Assembly (NCBI GenBank): GCA_002049455.2
Contig: KV918841.1
Coordinates: 1 to 64,000, forward strand
Origin: Porphyra umbilicalis
Lineage: Eukaryota; Rhodophyta; Bangiophyceae; Bangiales; Bangiaceae
Length of the DNA: 64,000 nucleotides
Reading direction: 5' to 3'
Shown here: positions 22,864 to 33,587 of the stretch, piece after piece
Numbering within the stretch: the stretch's first letter is position 1
Layout of the letters: the number at the start of each line of letters is the position of its first letter
Made by a program: the position numbers and the translations under genes
Notes under the pieces: generated by a model
Told to the model about the DNA's origin: nothing
The model's input: the letters and a program-made list of their open reading frames with translations, nothing else
Database searches by the model: none

Positions 22864-23331
22864 TCAGGGCGCCGCAGCAGGGCCAACACCACCTGCTGCT
22901 CGTGTCGTGGGAGGCGCCGCAGCCGGGTCAATACCACCTGCTGCTCGTGTCGTGGGGGGTGCCGCCGTCGCCGCCACCTCTGGTGCGACACGGCGGGCGG
23001 CCTCGGTTCGGAGGTGGAGCTCAACAAACCCGCTTGGTGGTGCAAGCCGGTTTCTCCGAGCATGGCGACGACTCATGTGGCGCATACGGGCTGTCTGCGT
23101 CATGAAGACACTTGTGCAGTACCAACACAGCCAGCACGTGCCTGCATGGCGGTGCGAATCTTCATGCTCCATGACCTGTAACACCCCAATGCAGCCGTGA
23201 CGAGTACAAGACAGCAGACAGGGTATGCCAAGGAGCACAGCGGGCACGCTAACGTAGAGTATCGAGCCAGTACCAACCGAACATCCTAAGTAGAAAACGC
23301 CAGGTAAACGAGATGCGAGTACCAACACCAC
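22864..23331 (-). CDS. E2 transposase, N-terminal C2H2 zinc-finger part
   Basis: An open frame in the same phase as the catalytic part, separated only by one TGA at 22864-22866. It holds a clear C2H2 finger, CWYCTSVFMTQTARMRHMSR ending in RH (Cys-x2-Cys-x12-His-x4-His), and a possible second one before it (CTRHGC...HEDSH). Then comes a repeated linker AAPPTTRAAGG (two or three copies of a roughly 48-bp unit, about 22862-22970). N-terminal C2H2 fingers are common in Plavaka/CMC-type transposases, where they bind element ends. The start ATG is uncertain; the first 40 residues may be non-coding. The stop is either a disabling mutation or removed by splicing. Confidence 0.5.
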   Translation of the reverse strand: MVLVLASRLPGVFYLGCSVGTGSILYVSVPAVLLGIPCLLSCTRHGCIGVLQVMEHEDSHRHAGTCWLCWYCTSVFMTQTARMRHMSRRHARRNRLAPPSGFVELHLRTEAARRVAPEVAATAAPPTTRAAGGIDPAAAPPTTRAAGGVGPAAAP

Positions 23332-25487
23332 GACGGTGAGGGTGACAAGAGCAAATCAGGCGGAGCGAGAGGACACGGCTACATAAGCGTGCTCCGTAGT
23401 TCATACCCTTAGAGAAAGTAGTAACGTACACTCCACGCAGTGGTTACCACACAGGCGAAGGAAAAATGCACATGGACAGCGTGGAGGGGGGGGGCCGGAG
23501 TGGAGCTCGGGCTACAGCGGGTCCGAAGTTGGCGAGGTTGGGGGCAAGTGCATGGCCGACAACGAGCGCAACCAACAGAAATATGTGCACGCGAGAGAGG
23601 CCTGGTCGTTGGGGGAAACACTGAGGCGTGGGCATGGGAGAGAAGAGCGACCGACAGTGCTGTACCCGACAACAGGAAACCAATTGGTCTGGGAATCAGC
23701 TCAGTGTCAGTGGCGGGTGGCTTGAACTGGTTCTGTGTGCTCTGAGCGTCAGCTTGCCTCGGGTATTCCCTCGGCTCCGTGGCAGAGGGCAACGAGCCGT
23801 CACACAGCACAGTCAATGGCACCGAAACACAACCACGGAACGTACATCATCATTTGGAGGCCCCGACGATGTTACCGCTTGGGCTGGTGTTGTCAGACGC
23901 GAGACGTGGTGAGTGGTGAGCCTAGACGTGGTCGTCCCGGCAGGTGTTGTTGGGGAGGAGGCAGCGGTCGATCCGCGCTTAGGAACAGCATGGCCGAAGA
24001 CGATGAACACACCTGAAGCAAGATTGCAACTTCACTCGGACATGAAGTGCCAAATTTACGAGCCCTCCTTCTTCTCGACTGTATCAGGTGATGAATTGTA
24101 CCGGCTATGCGATGCTATTGGTGCGCGATATGCAGATATAGAAGTAGAACGCCGGAAAGAAGTATAAACTTCCGAGATGCTTGGAATTCCTCGAAGCCAT
24201 CGCATTTTGCAGATCGGCAAGGGATACAATCTCCCTGGTTGGTCGTTTCCTCGGCGTCTCCCGGTCCGACAGCCTTCCACCACACTCGCCTCCCCACCCA
24301 CGAAGACCCACCGGTTCCGGCACCGACGGCCGCGGTGGGCAACCACCGCCCGTCGCCCCATGAGCAACCATACCTCCCCCCCCCCCCCGCCCTCGCGCCC
24401 CCCCCCTCCCCCACCCGGACCAACCCACCCGCGTTTCTCGGGGCATGCACCTCGGTGTGTCCGATTGCCTACCGCTTTGCGGCTGGCGTCGTCCTCACGC
24501 GCGTGGCACTCCTGGGTCGGTTATCGGTGCCATGATGCATGCGTCCGGCACCCCCCCTCCGCCCCTGGACCCCATGAGAGGGCAACCGCGTGGTGCCAGG
24601 ACCCCGCGAGTGGGCAGCCTCTTGGTGTCAGGCACGAGCGGCATGGCATCTGCGCTTCGAGTTGTGCTTGGCGGTGAGCAAGGCCTCGCCCGGGAGTCCC
24701 ACTCCCCTTGCCACACACGCCGGTCGCCGGTCGGCGGCTTGATTTGGTACCGTCGATGCGCTCTTGCTCGCGTGCTTTCGCCGGCCTGTCGCTGGGTGCG
24801 TGTGGCGTCGTGTGGGTCGTCGCCTCGCGTGGGCGACCGCGGCCTCAGCGGCGTGTTGGCTGGCGCCCACCCTAGCGGTTCGTCTGGTGGAGGCGAGCAG
24901 TGAGCGGTGGGAAGGACGTGGGTGTGCGGGCACCGGTGCGATGCGGAGCGTGGTGTTGGGTGGTTTGCCACTACGCCCCCCCCCGACGCCGTCGCGAGAG
25001 ATTCGTCGCGGGGGGGGGGGTGGAGCGCCCGCTGCCGGCCATGCTCCACTGCAGGCAGCTGGAGGTACTCCCGCGGGCCTGAGTGTCGCCCATGGACCCG
25101 AGCGTGGGTTGGTACGTTGCTCCGGCCGTTCGCTCCTGTTGCCCCACACGCTACCCTAGTGAGACGTGGGGCGCTCGCATCCTGTCGGCGGCGAGGGCTG
25201 AGCGGGCTCTGCTGTGGTGGGAGGCGGCAGCTTGTTTGCAAGCTCGCTTTGGCTGTCTCGGAAGCATGCCGTTCTCGTCCCCCCTGCTGGTGGGAGGAGT
25301 TTATAAGCGAGCTCCGCCGTACGCGGGTTCTGGTGGACGGCCGGCCCTGACCGACCCACCAACGCTATCCTCTGTCGCTCCCGGCCGAGTGTCCGTCTCT
25401 GTCGCGACTCTTTACGACCACACCACCACTCTTTCTCTTCGCCCACCTCCCCCCTTCTCCTGGTCGCTTCATAAGCCGCTTACGGTG
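23332..25487. other. central region between the divergent genes of element E2
   Basis: No convincing gene. There is a short plausible frame at about 24000-24167 (plus strand, ending YADIEVERRKEV) and C/G runs at 24377-24388 and 25009-25020. By position it should hold the divergent promoters of the transposase and the accessory gene. Confidence 0.4.
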
Positions 25488-27632
25488 ATGGCACCCCCTC
25501 CCGGCCCCGGTCGGGACGGTGCTCGTACCGTGCAGCCGCCGTCGTCTACTTGTGCAACCGAGGAGGACATCATTGACGTGGACGCGCTGCCGCTTGTCGC
25601 TGCCGCTTCACCCGCTGCGGCCAGCGGACCGGCAGCCACCTTCTCTCGCTGCTCGGAACGCCACCCTGCCGAGCAGCCTATCGACGTCGACGACCCGGCC
25701 ACGGTGGTGAAGCTGGCGACTGCATCTGTCGGAGCCCCAACGGACGGTGGCCGACTGCAGCCGACGCGCAAGTTTGACGGCCTGCTTGGGGAGGTTCTGC
25801 ATGAGCGAGAGATCGAGGTTAAGAACGAGGAGACAGAAGCCGCTCGTGCTTCCACGGCCTCAAACAAGGAGTTCGGGGCGCCTATTGCGGGAGCCGGGGC
25901 GTCTTTGGCGCCTAGAGCGTCGTGCGCCGGCGGGGGCGTGCTCGGGGAGGCGGCTGCGGCCGCCCGTGCTGAAGTGGCGGCCGAGATGAGTGCCGCCAAC
26001 CGTGCCCGTGAGGCCGTCGTGGCGGCTATTTCCGAAGACCGCAACCAGCAGCTCCATGCCGTGGCCTCCATGTGCAACACGTGTGGTGGCTTCCTCGTCT
26101 CGCGGACGTGGCGATGACGGGCCCTCCGTGGGCCCGGTGGCCCCGATTCTGGACTCCCTCGTGGACCTGTCGGGGCGCTCGCGCGCGGCGAACGAAGAGC
26201 TGACGGCGAACGCGGTTCCCCAAACAATGGAGATGCCTCCCGCGCAGCGGTCGCTGCTTCCTCGTGCTCCTCATCGTTCGAGTTCGTCTCGTCGTCCCCG
26301 CCACCGCAGCTTCAAGCGTCGGGCTGCCATCATGTGTGCCCCCCCACGGTATGTCCCGCGTTAGTATGCCGATCTGCCAACGCCGCCCGAGGAAGGCTCG
26401 CGGGCCGCCGCTGGTTCTTCGGACGGGTCCGCCGACGGCGCAGACGGTGTCGCCGATGGCGACGACGATCCAGACTACACCGACGGAGAAATTGCTGCTG
26501 GTGACGGCACCATTGAGGTAGGCGGTGCGAGCGGCGACGTCCACAGCGACGTAGATGGAGCCGCCAACGCTGTGGGCAGCTCGGGTGCGTCGCCGGCCAA
26601 GGGCGTGTGTGCGCGCGATGTCCCAGGGGCTCCAGACGCGATGCTGCAGCGTAATGCTGTCGTGATGCAGGGGCGTAGCTACCCCCATTTTCCCGGCGCT
26701 TCGGTGCAGCCGTCCCCTGCGTTTTCACACATGCTGAATATGGTTCCCCTGCTGACGCTCCTGCTCCTCGCGGGGCTCGGACTTCGGCAGACGTGCTGGC
26801 CGAGCAGCTGGCGGCCCGAAGCCGCAACCCGAGGCTGTTTCCGGCTGCCTGCTGGGTGCCAGATACGCATCAATTCTTCACCGCGGCACAAGCGGCCCGC
26901 GTTCAGGCTGGCCAGGCTACCCACGTGCGTGATGGGATGCCACCGACAGGCTTTGTGGCCCCGAACGGCTCGGCATCGGCGGGCGTCACCATGGCTGCGG
27001 CGCCGCGGCGCGTCGGTGTTCGGGCGTCGCAGCCGCCGTCGCCGATTATGCCTCCGACGCTTCCGGCGCGGGGTCAGTTGCCGCCTTCATCCCTACCCGC
27101 CGACGAAAGCAGCGACGACATGAATGACGACGACTTGGTGCTGGCGTACGTCACTCCGCCGGCGTCCCCGTCACTTGCTGCTCGCGGATCACCTCGGTCG
27201 GCTCGTCCTTCGTCGGGGAAGCGTCGTAGGGCCAGCATCTCCCGGGCCGCTCGTGGTGAGGGCTCCGCTGCGGCAGGTGCCGCCAGTGCAGCGGCTGTGA
27301 ATGGCGTCGATGAGGAACCCGTGCCTCTGACGTCCCGTGAGGTGTACGACGCTGTCAAACCTGGCTTCTCGTCCATTCGCCGGGAGCTGACACGCTATCG
27401 CGTTGAGCTCGTTGTCGTCAAGTCGCAATCGGCGTCCGTGCTGCGCCGCATGGACGGGATTTCTGCTGCCGTCGACGGCTCCGAGTCCAGTAATGGGGCA
27501 ATGATGGAGCGCGTGGCGGGGCTCGAGAAGGTCATCTCTGCTCTGACTCAGCGTCTGCCTGCGGCGAGCGAAGGATCGACGGAACCTGGTGTATCTGAAA
27601 AGATGCCGCCCTCCCTCATCAACGACATTAAG

Positions 27633-27887
27633 GTGCGTTTGCTTCGCATGTCACACTCCTCTCGTTTACACCAACACGCAGCGGGGTTGTCCGTCGACCG
27701 ATTCATCGCATGGGGCTCGGGTATGGGTAGTTGGTGGAGGGAGAGTGGAGCGCGATTGTACATGGGGCAGCCGTCGGCGTCTCCCGCCCGACACATCGCC
27801 CATCGACGGACTCTGACAGGTTGCTGAGATCTCTTTGGTCTGTGTGTCCTGCCTTGAAACTGTTTGCATGTCATCGTACACCTGCAG
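27633..27887 (+). other. intron of the E2 accessory gene, shared with E1
   Basis: GTGCGT donor and CTGCAG acceptor, phase 0, length 255. The flanking protein blocks (INDIK / ERFLEGLLEE) align with E1 (ILDLK / FFEFLLEKF). Confidence 0.6.
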
Positions 27888-28448
27888 GAGCGCTTCCTCG
27901 AGGGGCTGCTGGAGGAAATCCGTACCGCCCGCTGCTCTGACGACGTCTACCCAACGTCGGAAAAGGTTAACGCCAGCCTGCTACGCGTCGCGGCCAGCGC
28001 CATGAAGGTCTCTGAAGACGAGGCCGCTATCACGCTCCAGCAGAGGCTGATGCTGCCCGCGCGCAAGCCGGCCAAGGGCATGGCGCTCGTGTTGGCGTAC
28101 CAGTACATCAAACGCGTCATGGGTCACCTCAACTCGTCGCTGATGTCAGTCGCCGTGACCGCCTTTGTCAAGCACATGCACATGTTGAAGGGTATGGGCA
28201 GCTGGAGTTCGCAGTCGTCGTCGTCTGCTCGTCGCGTCCTCAAGTTGTCGGCTGAAGAGTGTTCTGAGCTCCTGCGCAACGACTCATTCTTCGTTGACTC
28301 TTGTGGCCGGCTTGCCATGCTTGAGGCTTTGGCCAGCATCATCGAGGAAGTCGGCGGGACAGCCCTCATGGTCGCATGGTCCGGTCCCAACAAGACCTCG
28401 CGCGTCATCCGGTGCCTGTTCGGACACTTTGCCAATGTCTCGTTTCGA

Positions 28449-28640
28449 GTAAGTTAAGTTCACCATGTCCTGTCGTCGTGCTCGATGCTATTTGGTCCCT
28501 TGGCGTTGTTTGCACCTTGCGTCGAGGTGGGAGGCATGTGCGTGTACTCAGTCTACGCTCCCTGGTGCTGACATTTTTTCACTCGTCTTCGTTGCTGGCT
28601 TTCTTGAATGCGTTCTCTCCCTGGCCTTCCCCCTCGCCAG
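28449..28640 (+). other. intron of the E2 accessory gene, absent from E1
   Basis: GTAAGT donor, CTCGCCAG acceptor, phase 0, 192 bp. Flanking blocks FANVSFR / VRAYLRNRAG correspond to the uninterrupted HVALVSMKIRVHLKKRAA in E1. Confidence 0.6.
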
Positions 28641-29180
28641 GTGCGAGCGTACCTTCGCAACCGTGCGGGCCTGCCACCGGTTAACCTCGGTGTCGGTGTT
28701 TTGAACCAGGGGCATCGGACTCTGTACGAGCGGGAGCTCATCTATCTCCACGACCGCCTCCCTAAGGACGCTGGTGTGCATGACGGCTTGCAGCTGGTAG
28801 ATGGCGGTGCTCCGAATCGCTACGACACCATCCCGGCCCCGGACCCTGTTGCCGGCACCGCCGCCGCAACTTCAGCCGATGCTCCGGCAGCCGCTGCCGC
28901 CGTTGGCGGTGCTTCGGACGCTCCTCGTGGTCCCCCTCCCGGTCCGGTCATTCCGGGCCCTCCTGCGCCTCTGCGCCTGGCGCCGCTTCCCGCGCACTTG
29001 CCGCTCCTGCCGGGGTCACAGGCTTCGCGCGAGGCAGCGCGCGTCGGCATCCGTGAGACGGAGCCTGACGACGATTGGGATGAAGAGGAGGACGACGAGA
29101 TCCGTCCCGTCTCTGACGAGCGTGTCGCCCAGTGGCGGGCGTACCGGGCGGCAGGCTTTTGAGTTGAACCTGTTCTTCTC

Positions 29181-29414
29181 CTGCCGACCAGGCGTTTTGA
29201 CGGCTCCGACGACTCTGTCTTCTCGCTCTGGCCAGGACATTGGGTGCCTGTATGATGCTCACAGTCTCTTTTTCTCGTCATTGATGTTTTTGTGTTTGTG
29301 CTCTGTGGGTGCCCTTTTTTGAGTTGTGCCACTTGTTTTTCTGCCTGCCGTCCAGGCGTTTTGACGGCTCCGAGGACTCTGTCTTCTCGCTCTGGCCAGG
29401 ACATTGGGTGCCTG
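29181..29414 (+). repeat. 70-bp direct repeat, two copies 164 bp apart
   Basis: 29181-29250 and 29345-29414 are the same 70 bp (CTGCCG-CCAGGCGTTTTGACGG...GGGTGCCTG) with two substitutions. They lie just after the stop of the E2 accessory gene, so they may belong to its 3' end region. Confidence 0.85.
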
Positions 29415-29924
29415 CATTTTGCCTCCTCGCTTGTTGTATTGTTGTGTGCTTGTTTGTTCGTGTTTGGCTTTTGCTCGGTACTGGGTGGTCCATGTGTGGG
29501 ATGTGTGGCGTGCTCCATGCGTGGGATGTGTCGGATTGGACTGGTGTTCCCGGCATCCCTGTCTGCCGTGCTTGGGGTCGGCTCATTGAGTGTCGTCGTG
29601 GTACATGGATGGTAGTACCTTGACACAGTACTACCAGAGAGAAGCAAAACACTAGTGCTCTTTTTTTCCATCACGGTACCGAGAATCGCATGCCGCGGGC
29701 GTAGCGTAGCGGTCAGCACGAAGCAATTGGACTGCTTCTGTTGGGCATTGTGACGCGACAATACGAGCTGTTTGACTCCTCATCAGGTACTGCATTGTGC
29801 GTCGTTTAAGGCTTTTCCAGCTCGCTACCACAGCTGGAACGTCCAGACCCCCGTTACAGGCCTCACTCTCTCACGACTGCGCTCAGAACTCGCGATCCAG
29901 AGCCGAGCACCCGAACAACAATGG

Positions 29925-30024
29925 AACAGAATCGCGTCTGTTGAACGTCTGTTTGGCAACAGACGCCCAAACAGAATCGCGTTCTGTTGGGGCTGCCTCG
30001 TCCAGCGACGGTGGTGCGGCGCCC
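29925..30024 (-). repeat. right inverted repeat of E2
   Basis: Read on the minus strand it begins CGTCGCTGGACGAGGCAGCC, then CCAACAGA, followed by alternating TCTGTT and AACAGA motifs. It is the inverted partner of 15886-16030. Outside it (30025-30115) lies a GC-rich stretch ending in TGTATATTAAGG. Confidence 0.45.
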
Positions 30025-30959
30025 CCCCGCCGCCGCCGCCGCTGCCACCGCCGCGAAAGCCGTGGCCGAGCGCCCCGTCTGGCGGGGCGCGGGTGGCGCG
30101 CGCGCGCCGCTGTATATTAAGGGTGTCGGATGTTCGGAACACTTTCTGCTTTTTTTTTTTTTTCCACATCAACCGCCATGAGTCACTGTGAGCAAAATAC
30201 ATGACAAAAAAGCCCATGAGGATCTCTTCAAGTGCCTCGCAGGTACCGTATGCTCTTTTGTACTCCTTCACGTGTGCTTTATAGCGCGAGGATGTCGCCC
30301 CGCCAAGTCCTGCCGGTGCCGAATCGTCGATACTCTGGAACGACAAGTGCACACGTGATCCACAGTCGATTGGATTGTTCTGTGGAGGAGAACAGAGGTC
30401 CGCGACGACGCAATCGAATGCCAGCCACACACTTCCTGAAGGGTGAACTTACGTCGATCGAGTTGACGGCAGCGTTGCCGGGTCAATCCGCAATGATCCT
30501 TGACTTTGTCAAGGGATCCGTTGTCTCTTTACAGACAGCCACCAAGTGAGAAGAAGCAGAAATGCATCCTGCCTGTAGGAGACATGTATGGAAAGAGCAG
30601 AAGCTCATCTTCCATCCTATGCATTTTTCTGCTGGTGGTGTATTCATCTTGGCTGTAAAATTTCCTTTGATGTCTCGTGCGCAGACGACATGACGGGCAA
30701 ACAGGCTGGAATCGAATTATGTGCCGTTCCATTCTTTCGACGAGCGTTCCAAGTATACGACACCCTTAATACAGCGCGCGCTGTTGGCCACCGCCTCGTG
30801 GCGCCGCGGCCACGGTGAGGCGCGGCCGTCGCGAGCCCGCGGTGCATCCGTCAACCAATCAGGTGTGTCGAAAAAGGTATCAGTCAGTTTTTCTTGGCTA
30901 CGGTACCAGGCCCCCTACGTCAAGAAATGGGCTGCGCCAGAGTTCAATCGGACAGTTTA
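30025..30959. other. intergenic, no gene recognised
   Basis: GC-rich to 30110, then a TATATTAA-like motif (30112-30119) and a 15-base T run (about 30151-30165). The rest has short ORFs on both strands without domains. Confidence 0.5.
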
Positions 30960-32581
30960 GTGGGGCACACAACCCTTGGGCCTACTCTGCCCCCGCCTCG
31001 GTGTCGACGCCGCGCGCGCGCGCGCCGCCCGTACGAGGCGTCAGCCCCGCGCCGCGGGCGCGTGGGGCCCCAACGAGGCGGCACCACACGTCGAGCACGC
31101 CCCACGAAGGCTACGGGGGTGTCGGCACGTCCCGCTGCGTCCGCCTGTACGTGCTGCGGGTGGGTGAGCGAGCTGGACAATGAAGGCCGACGTCGGCACC
31201 GCCGCCCACCGCCCGCCAGCCGGCCCCGCCGCCACGGGGTGCGGCTCACCCCGGGCCGGGCTGTGGCGACGGGGGCACCTCCCACTCGGTCGGCGGGGCC
31301 AAGCCGCTAACGGGCAGCGACGGCCGCCCGCTCGCCTGCCCACCGCCGACGGCGTTGCGGCGGCAGGCGCAGCCGCCGTGCCCGGCCCGCCGCCCTCCCG
31401 ACCGCCGGGGCGGCCACCCCCCCCCCCAACAAGCCGCACCACGCGTCGCCAAACGGGCAAAATTTGCAACAGCGGGCGGGAGAGAGCCCCGTCCGCTGGG
31501 AGGGACGCCGCCCGGCCGCCCCTGCGGCAGACCCGAGGCGGACGCGGCGGTACGCCCCCGCGGACGCTGCCGCACAGAACCGCCGCGGGCGTCCAGCGGC
31601 ACGCGGCGCGCGGTCGCCACCCCGCCACCGCACGCCGGCGGCGGCGGCGGCGGCGGCCGTGCGCGTGCCGCCGACGTCACCGCCCTGATACCACCTGCGG
31701 CAGCGGCCGGCAGGACGGCGGCGTTCGCAGCGCCGGTGGCGTGTCGCCTGTGGCCGCCGCCCGCCCCCGACCACCCCGGCGGCGACGGCCGACGGGGCGG
31801 CGGCCGCGGGTGCGGCAGCGGCAACGGTGGCGGCGCCGTCCCGCCGCCGCTGGCCGCGTCGACAGCGCAACGGGCGCGGGGGAAGAGGGGGGAGGAGCCG
31901 TCCGTGACGCGTCGCGACGGCCGGCTGGGGCGCAGGCGGGGGGGGGAGGGGAAACTGCGCGCGCGCGGGGGGGACGCTGTCGTCGGCGGTGACGTTGCCG
32001 GTGTGGCGTGCGGTGCGGTGCGGGCCGTGGGGGGGGGGGGCGGCCGCGGCTACGGGGGCGCAGCGTCGACGTGCACACCCGCCGGGCGGGCCACCGACGC
32101 GCGGCGGGGCGGAGGCGGGCCGCGCCCGCGCGGCCGCCGCGCCTTGCCGCCCAGCCCGTCTGCGCGGGGGTGGCGGCGGCGGGGGGCGGCGGGTCCGCCG
32201 CGGCGCGCCCGGCGGCGCGATGGCCGGTGCGAGGCGGCGGCGGGCGGCCGAGGGGGCACCCACGCGGGTAGTGTGGGGCGCGCGGCGCGGGGGCAAGCCG
32301 ACCGCCGGGGGGTGGCGGTCGGCCCGCCGAGGCGGCCGCGCACCGCGCGCCGCCCGCTGCGACGCCCGTGCGCGTGGCGCGGTTGGGGAGGCCACCGACG
32401 TTGCCGTGCAGGTCGATGGTCCCCGTTGGCCCATATTGATGCGGGCCGCTCTACCCATGCCACGCGTTTGGCCACACGCACGAAAAAGACAGAGCAACCG
32501 GAACAAAAAAAAAAAACACGCGGCAAGGGCAAACACAAGCACGCTGTTGTCGAGCCAAGCAACCCAGACCCCGCCGCACCC
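30960..32581. other. GC-rich low-complexity island downstream of the ACP gene
   Basis: GC island (about 30960-32420) with long overlapping open frames of Arg/Ala/Pro composition, none with a domain. 32421-32581 is mixed and includes a 10-base A run near 32506-32515. The latter should be the 3' untranslated region of the minus-strand ACP gene. Confidence 0.65.
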
Positions 32582-33587
32582 CTACTTGGCGTTGGCGTTG
32601 CCCGCGATAAAGTCGACAGCGTCCGCCACCGACACGATCTTCTCCGCCGACTCGTCCGCAATCTCAATCGCAAACTCGTCTTCGAGGCCCATGACCAGCT
32701 CGACCGTGTCGAGCGAGTCGAGGCCGAGGTCGCCGGTAAAGTGCGAGTCGGGCGTCACCTTGGCAGCGTCCACCTGTGAGCGCGGGGGAAGGTCAGAGCC
32801 AGAGCGGAAGCGTCGGACAACGGGGTCAGGCCGATGCACGTACGAACACACAGTGTAAGGGGGGAGAACACGGCCACGATCAACAGACGAGGAAGCCAAC
32901 AACGGGCAGTGACATAGCCGTCAGTTTCTGGACCGTGGGACCCAAATCAACCACCAGCCGCGTGCGACTACCAACACTGTGCACTGCGACCGCACCCGTC
33001 CAGTCGCTGAGTATGAAGGAAGCCAGCAATAGTGGCACGCCATGCCAATCATCAAGCAAGTCGGCGACCACCACCCTGCCCACGCCACCACCTCCCAGCA
33101 CCTCCACGTCCAGCAGGTTTTGAACACCTGTGGATACCCACACACAGACGCATCTGCGTACGCAGATCGGCAGCCCCACACCCACAACCACGTTCGACGC
33201 GGTGCACACACGCGGGCGCACGCAAACGCGGGCGCGTGTGCCGACCGGTCGGCGCAAAGCCCCCCCCCCCCCCGCCCTTCACCGCCAACGCACCTTCTCA
33301 AACTTCTTCACCACATCCAAAACCCGCTCCGTGACACTGGCCTTGTCCAGGTAGCCCACCGGCGCGGACGCGTCCTCCCCCGCCCACGCGGTCGTGTGGA
33401 GGCCCGCCCACCGGCCGACGCCAGCCGGCCCCGCAACCGCCGGCCCGGCCGCGACGGACAGGGCCATGGCAGCGGGGGCGGCGGTCGCCCGGGGGGTGGC
33501 CGCCAGCGCCAATCGGCCGGCGGCGGGCGCGGCGGCGCGGGCCGTTGCCAGCGCGCGGCCGGCGGCGGCCGCGGCGGAGCGGTACAT
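32582..33587 (-). CDS. mitochondrial acyl carrier protein (two exons)
   Basis: Exon 1 33587-33294, intron 33293-32774 (donor AAG|GTGCGT, acceptor TCACAG|GTG), exon 2 32773-32582; 161 residues. Residues 1 to about 80 are Ala/Arg-rich without acidic residues, a typical mitochondrial targeting peptide. The rest is a full ACP domain: [12 protein letters not shown], then [20 protein letters not shown] with the phosphopantetheine-accepting Ser118 in the DSL motif, ending [17 protein letters not shown]. Mitochondrial ACP carries growing acyl chains in type II fatty-acid synthesis (lipoate supply) and is also a subunit of respiratory complex I (NDUFAB1) and a partner of Fe-S assembly factors. The alternative is a plastid ACP, since the presequence alone does not separate the two; the basic, Ser-poor presequence favours mitochondria. 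It is transcribed divergently from eL31. Confidence 0.9.
32774..33293 (-). other. intron of the ACP gene
   Basis: 520-bp GT-AG intron, phase 0, between the DVVKKFEK and [10 protein letters not shown] codons, a junction that rebuilds the normal ACP helix I to loop sequence. It contains a G/C homopolymer tract near 33261-33273. Confidence 0.88.

Larger units (their letters stand above)
25488..29162 (+). pseudogene. E2 accessory gene, multi-exon helical/disordered protein
   Basis: Start ATG at 25488 (MAPPPGPGRDG). The N-terminal part has two acidic hydrophobic motifs, DIIDVDALPL and PIDVDD, of the kind seen in SUMO-interacting motifs (inference). A helical segment ARAEVAAEMSAANRAREAVV follows. 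Between about 26090 and 26780 the frame is interrupted (stops at 26115-26117 and 26362-26364, and a shift). The later exons are clean: about 26793-27632 (TSREVYDAVKPGFSSIRREL, coiled-coil-like), 27888-28448 and 28641-29162, the last with an acidic tail DDDWDEEEDDEI. The junctions AAG|GTGCGT, CGA|GTAAGT, CTGCAG|GAG and GCCAG|GTG are all phase 0. No known domain. A homologue sits in the same place in E1. Its break may be an unrecognised intron rather than decay. Confidence 0.5.
15886..30024. mobile_element. candidate two-gene DNA element E2 (Plavaka/CMC-like), about 14.1 kb
   Basis: The inverted repeats at 15886-16030 and 29925-30024 enclose a minus-strand transposase (23331-16709) and a divergent plus-strand accessory gene (25488-29162). 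E1 has the same gene pair in the same orientation. The termini are inferred from one shared block of about 28 bp; I could not identify a target duplication, so the exact ends are uncertain. Confidence 0.45.

Noticed and set aside
24105..25241. Minus- and plus-strand ORFs in the centre of E2
   Set aside because: Composition looks non-coding, frames conflict, and no equivalent was seen in E1.
30960..32779. Long frames of 411 and 474 codons next to the ACP gene
   Set aside because: GC-island read-through; one of them overlaps the ACP second exon antisense, where the ACP protein is unmistakable.
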